The notes under the pieces were generated by a model, which was given only the letters and a program-made list of their open reading frames with translations, did not search any database and was not told where the DNA came from. A stretch of DNA of 64,000 bases from NCBI GenBank assembly GCA_016786615.1, contig JAEUVX010000009.1, positions 345,880 to 409,879 of the forward strand, given 5' to 3'. Position 1 is the first letter of the stretch. Each line of letters begins with the position of its first letter. A program made the position numbers and the translations under genes. Source of the stretch: Flavipsychrobacter sp. (GTDB lineage: Bacteria > Bacteroidota > Bacteroidia > Chitinophagales > Chitinophagaceae). Shown here piece by piece: positions 38,092-45,101 of the stretch.

Positions 38092-38693
38092 TATTATTCG
38101 GCGCAAGTGGTCATGGTAAGGTTATAATAGATATACTGGAACTGAACGGTATAGATGATATTGCCATCTGGGACGATAATGCCACATCTCCTGTCTGGGA
38201 TTACGAAACATCTAAGCCTAGTATAGCTACATTAGCAGATGAGCCGATTATCATTTCTATTGGTAGCAATGAAGCCCGCAAAAAAGTGGTGGAGCGCTTG
38301 CCTGTTGATGCAAATTATATCGTTGCTATTCACCCGCAGGCTGTATTGGCAAGAACAGTGAATATTGATAATGGTACCGTCATTATGGGTGGTGTGGTTA
38401 TCAACCCTGATACAAAAATTGGTAAGCATTGCATCATTAATACAAATGCATCTGTAGATCACGATTGTGTAATTGGTAACTATGTACACATCTCTCCCAA
38501 TGTGGCGCTGTGTGGAAATATAGAAATTGGTGAAGGCACACATATAGGTGCGGGCACAGTAGTAATACCCGGAAAAAAAATAGGTAAGTGGTGTGTGATA
38601 GGTGCCGGTAGTGTAATAATAGAAGATGTTCCTGATTACAGTACAGTAGTAGGTAATCCGGGACGTGTCATTAAAAATTCAAAGAAAGATTAG
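38088..38693 (+). CDS. PglD-like sugar N-acetyltransferase
   Basis: 201-residue acetyltransferase: an N-terminal Rossmann-like sugar-binding part (ILFGASGHGKVIIDILEL) followed by a left-handed beta-helix of hexapeptide repeats (IGKHCIINTNASVDHDC, with the catalytic His in DHDC). PglD acetylates the 4-amino group of UDP-4-amino-4,6-dideoxy-GlcNAc. It overlaps the PglC-like gene by 4 bases and lies 6 bases before the aminotransferase. NeuD-type O-acetyltransferases share the fold, but the neighbours favour PglD. Confidence 0.86.
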   Translation: MILFGASGHGKVIIDILELNGIDDIAIWDDNATSPVWDYETSKPSIATLADEPIIISIGSNEARKKVVERLPVDANYIVAIHPQAVLARTVNIDNGTVIMGGVVINPDTKIGKHCIINTNASVDHDCVIGNYVHISPNVALCGNIEIGEGTHIGAGTVVIPGKKIGKWCVIGAGSVIIEDVPDYSTVVGNPGRVIKNSKKD

Positions 38694-38699
38694 CGATAC

Positions 38700-39827
38700 A
38701 TGAATCCGAAAATCTGGCTTTCATCGCCACATATGGGTGGCACTGAATTGAACTACATCCATGAGGCGTTCGATACTAATTGGGTAGCCCCGCTTGGTCC
38801 CAATGTCGATAACTTTGAAAAAGACATTACAGCATACCTGAAAGAAGATGTGCATGTTGCGGCACTTAGCTCAGGTACAGCCGCACTGCATCTTGCATTG
38901 GTATTGGCAGGTGTGCAGGCAGGCGATGAAGTTATTTGCCAGAGCATGACTTTCTCTGCGTCAGCAAATCCCATAGCGTATTTAGGTGCTACTCCTGTAT
39001 TTGTTGATAGTGAGGCGGATACATGGAATATGTCGCCTGCATTGCTGGAACAGGCAATTCAGGACAGAATTGCAAAAGGCAAAACACCAAAAGCAATCAT
39101 ACCTGTACACTTGTATGGTATGCCTGCAAAAATGAAAGAGATACAAGCCATAGCAGATAAGTATAGCATCATAGTCATAGAAGATGCTGCTGAGGCTTTA
39201 GGCTCTCATGCAGATGGTAAGATGTGTGGTACTTACGGTGTTATCAGTGCATTGTCTTTCAATGGCAATAAAATCATTACCACATCGGGTGGTGGTGCAT
39301 TGGTGGCACATAGCAAAGAGCTGGCACAGAAAGCTACCTTCCTTGCAACACAGGCGCGCGATGCTGCTCCGCATTACGAACACTCGCACATTGGCTACAA
39401 CTACCGCATGAGCAATATCTGCGCAGGTATAGGACGCGGACAAATGGAAGTACTGGCCAACCGTGTAGCACAACGCAGAGCGATATACAACAGGTACTAC
39501 GACAAAATGAAAAACCTGAAGGGTATATCTTTTGTAGATGAACCTGCAGGCTATTTCAGCAACAGATGGCTTACTACTATTTTGATAGACCCGGCAAGTG
39601 GCATCACAAGAGAAACACTCAGACTGGCTTTCGAGCAGGATAACATAGAATCCCGCCCATTGTGGAAGCCAATGCACCTGCAGCCGATATTTGCCGATGC
39701 ACCTTTCTATGGCGACGGTACTTCAGAAAGGTTATTCCGCGATGGGCTTTGTTTGCCTTCAGGCTCCAATCTTACAGATGCTGATTTCGAACGCATATTC
39801 AAAGTGATAGATACTGTATTCGCATAG
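38700..39827 (+). CDS. PglE-like DegT-family aminotransferase
   Basis: PLP-dependent aminotransferase of 375 residues. The Schiff-base Lys is K191 in ALSFNGNKIITTSGGG; ALSSGTAALHLAL binds PLP phosphate and EDAAEALGS the pyridine ring. With the PglD- and PglC-like neighbours it probably aminates C4 of a UDP-4-keto-6-deoxy-GlcNAc. The 4,6-dehydratase (PglF) that would supply this ketosugar is not in the window. It is the last gene of the rightward cluster; a strong terminator begins 21 bases after its stop. Confidence 0.88.
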   Translation: MNPKIWLSSPHMGGTELNYIHEAFDTNWVAPLGPNVDNFEKDITAYLKEDVHVAALSSGTAALHLALVLAGVQAGDEVICQSMTFSASANPIAYLGATPVFVDSEADTWNMSPALLEQAIQDRIAKGKTPKAIIPVHLYGMPAKMKEIQAIADKYSIIVIEDAAEALGSHADGKMCGTYGVISALSFNGNKIITTSGGGALVAHSKELAQKATFLATQARDAAPHYEHSHIGYNYRMSNICAGIGRGQMEVLANRVAQRRAIYNRYYDKMKNLKGISFVDEPAGYFSNRWLTTILIDPASGITRETLRLAFEQDNIESRPLWKPMHLQPIFADAPFYGDGTSERLFRDGLCLPSGSNLTDADFERIFKVIDTVFA

Positions 39828-39848
39828 CAGATACTCACACATAAAAAG

Positions 39849-39878
39849 AGAAGCCCCGTTCTGATGAACGGGGCTTCT
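39849..39878. terminator. Strong bidirectional intrinsic terminator
   Basis: A 13-base-pair perfect stem, arms 39849-39861 and 39866-39878 with loop TGAT, G/C-rich in the middle. An A-run (39843-39847) sits on the left and TTC-rich sequence on the right, so it can serve both strands. It separates the end of the rightward polysaccharide cluster from the leftward ftsX-DUF3098 unit. Confidence 0.88.
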
Positions 39879-39898
39879 TCGTTATAAAGGAGTTTTGA

Positions 39899-40171
39899 TT
39901 ATGCCTGATTAGCTGGCTTTTTCATGATAGCATATATTTCTATCGCAAAGCCAATAAGTATCAGCAGTGGTGCAATAGTAATGCGTGTAGTGCTGTACAC
40001 TTCTTCGTAATTAAACTTGTTAGGGTCTTCACTTTTACCGCCCGACATCAGCAGGAAGCCGATGAGTATCACAACAACACCGCCAATCATCCACATATAA
40101 TTACTCTTGTCAAACAAGAAAGTCTGATTGCCTTTCGGGGTTAAATCTTTAGTGGTTTTAGTTGTAGCCAT
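39899..40171 (-). CDS. DUF3098 small membrane protein
   Basis: 90 residues with two hydrophobic segments (about 28-45 and 66-83), separated by a polar linker GGKSEDPNKFNYEEVYSTTR. This matches the DUF3098 family, which in Bacteroidota is commonly encoded right after ftsX and before the undecaprenyl-diphosphatase gene uppP. Here it follows ftsX by 24 bases, but uppP is not next; the operon ends at the terminator bordering the polysaccharide cluster. Function unknown, possibly linked to the divisome or envelope. Confidence 0.85.
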   Translation of the reverse strand: MATTKTTKDLTPKGNQTFLFDKSNYMWMIGGVVVILIGFLLMSGGKSEDPNKFNYEEVYSTTRITIAPLLILIGFAIEIYAIMKKPANQA

Positions 40172-40195
40172 AGATTACAATATTATGAAACAATT

Positions 40196-41053
40196 TTAAT
40201 AAAGGTCGTCAACATGCATTTTTAAATATTTCACTACAGACCTGTGCGTGCTGAGGAATGAAATCAGTATGCCAAGTATTATCATACCAAGTATCAATAC
40301 TGTCAGCAATCCGGGTTCGCGTAACGCTTTGATAGGAGGAAACTGGCTTTCCGCAAAAGAGATTACTATCCATAACCCAACAGCCGATATCGCACCGCTT
40401 ATCAGTCCGTTCAGTATAGCTCGTTTGTCAAACGGGCGGGATATAAAATAGCGGGTAGCACCCACCATCTGCATCGTTTTTATCAGGAAGCGGTTGCTGA
40501 ACATTGCCAACCTGACTGTGTTGTCAATCAGTATTGCCACAACTACAAAAAGAAGCAGCGAAATAGCACCCAGTATCAATCCTATCTTTCTGAAGTTGCT
40601 GTTGATATTATCTACTATTGTATTCGGGTATGCTACGTCCCTTGCAACGTTGCTTTGCATCGCAAACTGTTTGATTTTTGTGAGACTATCTTTATTTACA
40701 TACTCCGAATGCAGGTTCAGTGTAATAGATGCATACAGCGGGTTGAAGTCAAGCAGCTCTGTAAATTCTTCTCCGCCTTCTTCAAAAAATTTCTTAGCAG
40801 CCTCTTCTTTGGTAATAATATCAGATTTGCGTGTAAAGGGTTGATTATCCAGAATTGCTTTCAGCTTCTGGATATTCTCTTCACGTGTATTGTCATGGAG
40901 TATTACCTCTACTTGTATATCTTCTTTAAATACGCGGCTCAGTGCACGCCCGTTTATCATCAGCCAGCCAAGGTTGCCCAGCAGGAATAATACCAGTGAG
41001 ATGCCGATGATGGCATATATATAAGATGGTTTTGCTTTTTTTACGGCAGACAT
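40196..41053 (-). CDS. ftsX: Cell-division protein FtsX
   Basis: Permease-like subunit of the FtsEX complex that links septal peptidoglycan hydrolases to division. 285 residues: a first membrane segment near residues 13-33, an extracellular domain with IQVEVILHDNTREENIQKL, then three membrane segments in the C-terminal half with MQMVGATRYFISRPF, a hallmark FtsX stretch. FtsE is not in the window, as is common in Bacteroidota. A TATTTTTG -7 box lies just upstream. Confidence 0.93.
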   Translation of the reverse strand: MSAVKKAKPSYIYAIIGISLVLFLLGNLGWLMINGRALSRVFKEDIQVEVILHDNTREENIQKLKAILDNQPFTRKSDIITKEEAAKKFFEEGGEEFTELLDFNPLYASITLNLHSEYVNKDSLTKIKQFAMQSNVARDVAYPNTIVDNINSNFRKIGLILGAISLLLFVVVAILIDNTVRLAMFSNRFLIKTMQMVGATRYFISRPFDKRAILNGLISGAISAVGLWIVISFAESQFPPIKALREPGLLTVLILGMIILGILISFLSTHRSVVKYLKMHVDDLY

Positions 41054-41070
41054 TCAGTTTCCTTATCGCT

Positions 41071-41078
41071 CAAAAATA
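41071..41078 (-). promoter_or_regulatory. Probable -7 box for ftsX
   Basis: Reading leftward, TATTTTTG matches TAnnTTTG and sits 17 bases before the ftsX start. No TTTG is present at the expected -33 distance. Confidence 0.45.
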
Positions 41079-41203
41079 AAAAAATAAGGCAGAAAACGGG
41101 GGGTAGTTCTGCATTTTGATATGTATTTAACAATTTCATTTATGTATCAGCGTTATATAGCAAACCAACATTTGTCTATTTTAGCCAACGAATCAATCAA
41201 CAC

Positions 41204-42337
41204 ATGCAGGATTTAACCCATTTCTTTGCCGACAGGCATTTTATTGAAACCAAACCAACCGGTACATACCAGCCAATGCAGTTGGGAGCCAATATACAAT
41301 TTGCTACGCAAGACAATTTTGATTGGGATGATGCCGAGATTGTTATCATAGGTTGTGGCGAACAACGTGGCGAATCGGATGAGGCAGATTACAGTGACGG
41401 GCCTAATGCTATAAGAGAAGAGCTGTATAAAATGTTTTCGTGGCACCCGGCAGTAAAAATTACCGATGCCGGTAACATACTGGAAGGTGCAAGTATCGGC
41501 GATTCGCGCGCGGCATTGCGTACAGTGCTGCATGAACTGCAACAGGCAGGTAAGACAGTAATCGTTTTAGGAGGCTCGCACGACCTTACATTGCAACAAT
41601 ACGAAGCGTTTAAAAAATCGGAAGTGATGATTAACGCAACGGTTGCAGATATGCTCATAGACCTTGATGAGAGCGAAGCGGTAACATCGAACAGTTTTCT
41701 GATGGATATGCTCACGGGGCAGCCAAATTTTATTACACATTACAGCCATATAGGTTTTCAGAGCTATTATGTACACCCGCGCATGCTCGAAACATTAGAT
41801 AAACTGCGTTTCGACTTCTTCCGTTTGGGTAAAGTACGCGAACATTTTGAAGATGTAGAACCTGTGTTGCGTAATAGCAACCTTTTCAGCTTCGATATGT
41901 CTGCCGTAAGGTATAGCGATGCGCCTGTGAATGTAAACGGTTCTCCGAATGGCTTTACGGGAGATGAAGCTTGTATATTGACGCGTTATGCCGGTATGGG
42001 TACCAATCTCAGCTCATTTGGTATTTATGGCTACAATCCCACGCACGATGTTCATAGCATGACTGCCAAACTGATTTCGCAAATGATATGGTACTTTATT
42101 GACGGGTATCTGGTGCGTAAAGCTGAAGCAAACCTGACAGACCACGATGAGTTTATATCATTCCATGTAGCATTTACCGAAAACGAAACTGTATTCTTAA
42201 AGAGCAAGCGTACCAACCGTTGGTGGATGAAGTTGCCTAATGGTACTTATGTGCCTTGTTCTTATAACGACTATATAGCTGCCAGTAACGATGAGATACC
42301 CGAACGCTGGCTGCGCGAACAGGAACGCCTTATCTGA
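41204..42337 (+). CDS. Formimidoylglutamase/arginase-like protein with altered metal site
   Basis: Ureohydrolase-fold protein of 377 residues. IVIIGCGEQRG and VIVLGGSHDLTLQQYEAF (residues 119-136) match the family, but the metal-ligand motifs are unlike active enzymes: GGSHD (123-127) where GGDHS is usual, IDLDE (152-156) where DAHxD is expected, and FDMSAVRYSDAP (from 230) where FDxDxxDPxxAPG is usual. A C-terminal extension of about 90 residues with WWMKLPNGTYVPC is typical of a Bacteroidota subgroup. Histidine degradation neighbours (hutH, hutU) are absent. It may be a non-catalytic or repurposed member. Confidence 0.75.
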   Translation: MQDLTHFFADRHFIETKPTGTYQPMQLGANIQFATQDNFDWDDAEIVIIGCGEQRGESDEADYSDGPNAIREELYKMFSWHPAVKITDAGNILEGASIGDSRAALRTVLHELQQAGKTVIVLGGSHDLTLQQYEAFKKSEVMINATVADMLIDLDESEAVTSNSFLMDMLTGQPNFITHYSHIGFQSYYVHPRMLETLDKLRFDFFRLGKVREHFEDVEPVLRNSNLFSFDMSAVRYSDAPVNVNGSPNGFTGDEACILTRYAGMGTNLSSFGIYGYNPTHDVHSMTAKLISQMIWYFIDGYLVRKAEANLTDHDEFISFHVAFTENETVFLKSKRTNRWWMKLPNGTYVPCSYNDYIAASNDEIPERWLREQERLI

Positions 42338-42358
42338 TAGTATTTGATACAAATAACG

Positions 42359-42366
42359 TAATTTTG
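42359..42366 (+). promoter_or_regulatory. Possible -7 box for hflX
   Basis: TAATTTTG followed by CA matches TAnnTTTG, 45 bases before the chosen hflX start. No proper -33 box is at the right distance; the nearest TTTG (42343-42346) is too close. Confidence 0.3.
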
Positions 42367-42373
42367 CATACAC

Positions 42374-42399
42374 AACCATCCGCTTAGCGGGTGGTTTTT
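42374..42399 (+). terminator. Hairpin with T-run between the arginase-like gene and hflX
   Basis: A 10-base-pair stem with one G-T pair, arms 42374-42383 and 42387-42396, loop TTA, then TTT. It fits an intrinsic terminator for the arginase-like gene 37 bases upstream. If the -7 box at 42359 is used, the same hairpin would instead lie at the start of the hflX leader. Confidence 0.6.
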
Positions 42400-42411
42400 G
42401 TTTCTGAACTG

Positions 42412-43599
42412 ATGATTGAGAATAAGAACATTATTAAAAACGAGGAGAAAGCTGTGCTTGTAGGTTTGGTGCATAAAACACAAACCGAACCACAGACGAT
42501 GGAGTATTTGGCAGAACTGGCATTTCTTGCAGAAACTGCCGGAGCCGAAACTGTGAAGTGGTTTATACAAAAACTACCACACCCCGATAGCAAAACATTT
42601 GTGGGCAAAGGAAAGATTGAAGAGATAAAGGAATATGTAAGGGCAAAGGGTGTGAACCTGGTAATATTCGATGACGAGCTTACAGGCTCTCAGATAGGTA
42701 ATATCACGGATGCACTTGGTGTGAAAGTGATTGACCGAAGCGACCTTATTCTCGATATATTTGCCCGCCGTGCCAAAACAGCACAAGCAAAAGTGCAGGT
42801 GGAGCTTGCACAGTATCAATACATATTGCCGCGCCTGCGTGGTATGTGGAAGCACCTGGAGCGTCAGGGTGGTGGTATCGGTTCGCGCGGGCCGGGTGAA
42901 ACAGAGATTGAAACGGACCGTCGTATCGTAAAAGATAAGATTTCCTTGCTGCGCCGCCGCCTTGGCGAGATAGACAAGCAGGCTGCTACACAAAGGCAGG
43001 AACGTGGTACGTATATACGCGTAGCATTAGTTGGCTATACCAACGTTGGTAAAAGCACACTGATGACACTGCTTACAAAGTCGGAAGTATTTGCCGAGAA
43101 TAAACTGTTTGCCACGCTCGATACTACAACACGCAAAGTAGTGTATGAGCAAACGCCATTTCTGCTGAGCGATACGGTAGGCTTTATACGCAAGCTGCCA
43201 CACCACCTTGTTGAGAGCTTTAAAAGTACGCTGGATGAGGTGCGCGAAGCTGATTGCCTGCTGCATGTAGTCGATATATCACACCCTGCATACGAAGACC
43301 AGATGGGGGTTGTGAATAAGACCTTGCAGGAAATAGGAGCTTTTGATAAGCCCATCGTTACCATCTTTAATAAAATGGATTTGTATGAAGAACGGGTTTT
43401 CGACCAATGGCTGGATAGCGAAGTGAAAGAAGACCTGCTGCGTCAATTAAAATCGCGTTGGGAACACGAAACAGGAGAACGTTGTGTATTCATATCAGCT
43501 ACCGAACGCAGGAATATTGATGCTTTGCGCCAAACGATACTTGATAAGGTAAAAGAGCTGTATGCTATACGTTACCCATACCTCACACAGTTTTATTGA
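42412..43599 (+). CDS. hflX: GTPase HflX
   Basis: Ribosome-associated GTPase that splits or rescues stalled 70S ribosomes. 395 residues: the N-terminal HflX domain includes HPDSKTFVGKGKIEEI, the linker has GGGIGSRGPGETEIETDRR, and the G domain has GYTNVGKST (G1), DTVGFIRKLP (G3) and NKMD (G4). ATG 42412 is preferred; the in-frame GTG at 42391 falls inside the hairpin's 3' arm. It is monocistronic here. Confidence 0.95.
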   Translation: MIENKNIIKNEEKAVLVGLVHKTQTEPQTMEYLAELAFLAETAGAETVKWFIQKLPHPDSKTFVGKGKIEEIKEYVRAKGVNLVIFDDELTGSQIGNITDALGVKVIDRSDLILDIFARRAKTAQAKVQVELAQYQYILPRLRGMWKHLERQGGGIGSRGPGETEIETDRRIVKDKISLLRRRLGEIDKQAATQRQERGTYIRVALVGYTNVGKSTLMTLLTKSEVFAENKLFATLDTTTRKVVYEQTPFLLSDTVGFIRKLPHHLVESFKSTLDEVREADCLLHVVDISHPAYEDQMGVVNKTLQEIGAFDKPIVTIFNKMDLYEERVFDQWLDSEVKEDLLRQLKSRWEHETGERCVFISATERRNIDALRQTILDKVKELYAIRYPYLTQFY

Positions 43600-43622
43600 T
43601 AGTAATAAATGTTGTATATTTG
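43592..43622 (+). promoter_or_regulatory. Promoter-like element downstream of hflX
   Basis: TTTA (43592-43595), a 19-base spacer, then TATATTTG (43615-43622), only one base off the full Bacteroidota consensus. It overlaps the hflX stop codon and points rightward into a stretch with no recognised gene. Confidence 0.5.
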
Positions 43623-44026
43623 CTATGGATACTTATGTCATTAAGTAGGCCGTAGCTCTTTGACATCATCTTGATAATCGCCCTTATTTTTGTTAAGCGA
43701 ATATATTATTATTGTTATCCTATCATTTTCATATTTAGCCGTTGGTTAAAGAATAAGATAGAATATAATTGATAGTATGGCTACAATAAAAGTGCAACAA
43801 AATGCAACATTTTACCTCCGAAGGCTTATCTGTCAGGTATTTACACAGTGTATTTTTGTATAACAAATAACGGTTACAGAAAAACCGTAACCGTTTGTAA
43901 CCGTTTTTTAGATGCAAGCCTACTCTTGCAGTAAAAATCATATATCACAAAACTGCTATTCCTTTTCGCGAAAAAATGTTTTAACTTTCTGTGCAACAAT
44001 ATTTTAAAACCCCAAATTCAGCCATA
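43600..44026 (+). other. Gene-free 427-base stretch; candidate short non-coding transcript
   Basis: No convincing protein gene lies here. After the promoter-like element there is a boxA-like motif GCTCTTTGACAT (43655-43666), about 26 bases after the expected transcription start, as in rRNA leaders, though no rRNA or CRISPR repeats follow. A 28-residue ORF (43777-43863, beginning MATIKVQQNATF) and the direct repeat TGCAACA at 43792-43812 are present. An inverted repeat at 43869-43905 with a T-run could end the transcript. It might be a small RNA or a relic of an inserted element; neither can be settled by eye. Confidence 0.35.
43869..43909 (+). repeat. Inverted plus direct repeat of GTAACCGTT with T-run
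   Basis: AACGGTTAC (43869-43877) is the exact complement of GTAACCGTT at 43887-43895, with a 9-base loop, and the latter unit is repeated at 43897-43905, followed by TTTT. The hairpin plus T-run resembles an intrinsic terminator; three copies of one 9-mer could also be a binding site. Confidence 0.6.
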
Positions 44027-44269
44027 ATGAAGCAGACATCCAGAGAGTTGTTGGTTACAACCAAGGTGGCGCAAAATTGGCAGGGCGATTTCGATCAGAA
44101 AGTAGAAGAACTTATTGCTGTAGTGAATAAAGTAGATACGGAAGAACACGTACAGCATGCTTCTGAAACGATGGACGTTTACCGCTCAAAAAGCAGTGCC
44201 AAAAAATCGAGACGAAAAAAGGCAGACCCATGTGGCCGCCCATTCGAATTTCTTGTATTTCGTAACTGA
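44027..44269 (+). CDS. Small hypothetical protein, 80 residues
   Basis: I do not recognise this protein. From ATG 44027 it reads MKQTSRELLVTTKVAQNW, then an acidic/helical middle and a basic stretch KKSRRKK at about 58-65, ending ADPCGRPFEFLVFRN. The C-terminal part is encoded by a G/C-rich imperfect palindrome (44221-44240) that resembles a dispersed repeat, so the natural protein may once have ended elsewhere. A GTG at 43991 would extend it by 12 residues. It is convergent with the DUF2461 gene, 4 bases apart. It could be a gene remnant rather than a working gene. Confidence 0.35.
   Translation: MKQTSRELLVTTKVAQNWQGDFDQKVEELIAVVNKVDTEEHVQHASETMDVYRSKSSAKKSRRKKADPCGRPFEFLVFRN
44221..44240. 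repeat. G/C-rich imperfect palindrome, dispersed-repeat-like
   Basis: The 20 bases GGCnGnCnCATGnGnCnGCC (n marks unpaired positions) are symmetrical around a central CATG and stand out from the AT-rich surroundings. The sequence is like a family of short palindromes scattered in many bacterial genomes, whose reading often adds ADPCGRP-type endings to proteins. The family link is from memory, not a search. Confidence 0.4.
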
Positions 44270-44273
44270 GTTT

Positions 44274-44933
44274 TTAATCCAACGCTCTATTCAGAAAATC
44301 TACTAGAGGTTTCATTTCGGTAAATAACTTTATCACTTTAGAAACAGCTGTTTTTGAGGTGTAGTCCTTATCATCCATCGGGATGCTTACTATCAGGCTC
44401 TTCATTTTCAGAAATTCAATTGCGGGGTTATCTGCCGTATAGCCCTGTGGGATTTTTTTCAACTGCTCTCCCTCCCATTTATTGAATAGTTTCTTAAAGC
44501 TGGTTTTATTTATGATTGCCTTAAACTCGTCAAAGTTATAATCAAGCTCTTGCCTTACTTTTTTCAGGACTGGAGCTTCGGGCATCCACATACCACCTGC
44601 AAGGAAAGATTTGCCACCGGGTTGTAAATGCATATAAAAACCGGCATCAGCTGCTTTTTTGCCTGCCCTGCTGAAGTATGCCCCGAAATTTGCTTTATAA
44701 GGCGTTTTGTCTTTTGAAAAGCGAACATCTCTGAATATCCTGAATATGGCATCCTTAGCTTTATATTCAGCCATTCTGGGTTCTAGTTTTGTCAGTTCGG
44801 TATGTACTGCGGTTACAAATGTTTCATAATCGGCTTTGGCGGCTTCATAATGGTTACGGTTTTTATCAAACCATTCCTTATTGTTGTTCTTTTCCAGCTT
44901 CTTCAGAAAGTCGATGGTAGTTGGTTGTAACAT
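44274..44933 (-). CDS. DUF2461 (TIGR02453) family protein
   Basis: 219 residues. FLKKLEKNNNKEWFDKNR near the start, IFRDVRFSKDKTPYKANFGAYF in two parts and GFYMHLQPGGKSFLAGGMW in the middle are signature stretches of the DUF2461 family, widespread in Bacteroidota and of unknown biochemical function. No signal peptide or membrane segment is visible, so it is probably cytoplasmic. It is transcribed toward the small orphan ORF and stands alone. Confidence 0.88.
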   Translation of the reverse strand: MLQPTTIDFLKKLEKNNNKEWFDKNRNHYEAAKADYETFVTAVHTELTKLEPRMAEYKAKDAIFRIFRDVRFSKDKTPYKANFGAYFSRAGKKAADAGFYMHLQPGGKSFLAGGMWMPEAPVLKKVRQELDYNFDEFKAIINKTSFKKLFNKWEGEQLKKIPQGYTADNPAIEFLKMKSLIVSIPMDDKDYTSKTAVSKVIKLFTEMKPLVDFLNRALD

Positions 44934-45055
44934 GCAGAGTTGTTAAGATTTATTGAAATGATGTAAGCCATTACGAATATAAAACATATTGCCATTAGCT
45001 TTGAAGAACGGATAACAAACCTATGTTAAATGCCACATTACTGAAGGCGTTTACA

Positions 45056-45063
45056 TACCTTTG
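45056..45063 (+). promoter_or_regulatory. Probable -7 box for dxr
   Basis: TACCTTTG matches TAnnTTTG and lies 38 bases before the dxr ATG, in an otherwise AT-rich leader. No TTTG at the ideal -33 position. Confidence 0.4.
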
Positions 45064-45101
45064 AGCTTCTTAAAGAATACATATAATAATATATTAATTA
45101 A

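Noticed and set aside
42391-42411. GTG 42391 as the hflX start
   Set aside because: It lies in the 3' arm of a terminator-like hairpin; ATG 42412 is preferred and starts right before the conserved domain.
43655-43666. rRNA or CRISPR leader suggested by the boxA-like motif
   Set aside because: No 16S-like sequence or regularly spaced repeats follow within the next several hundred bases, only hairpin and gene sequence.
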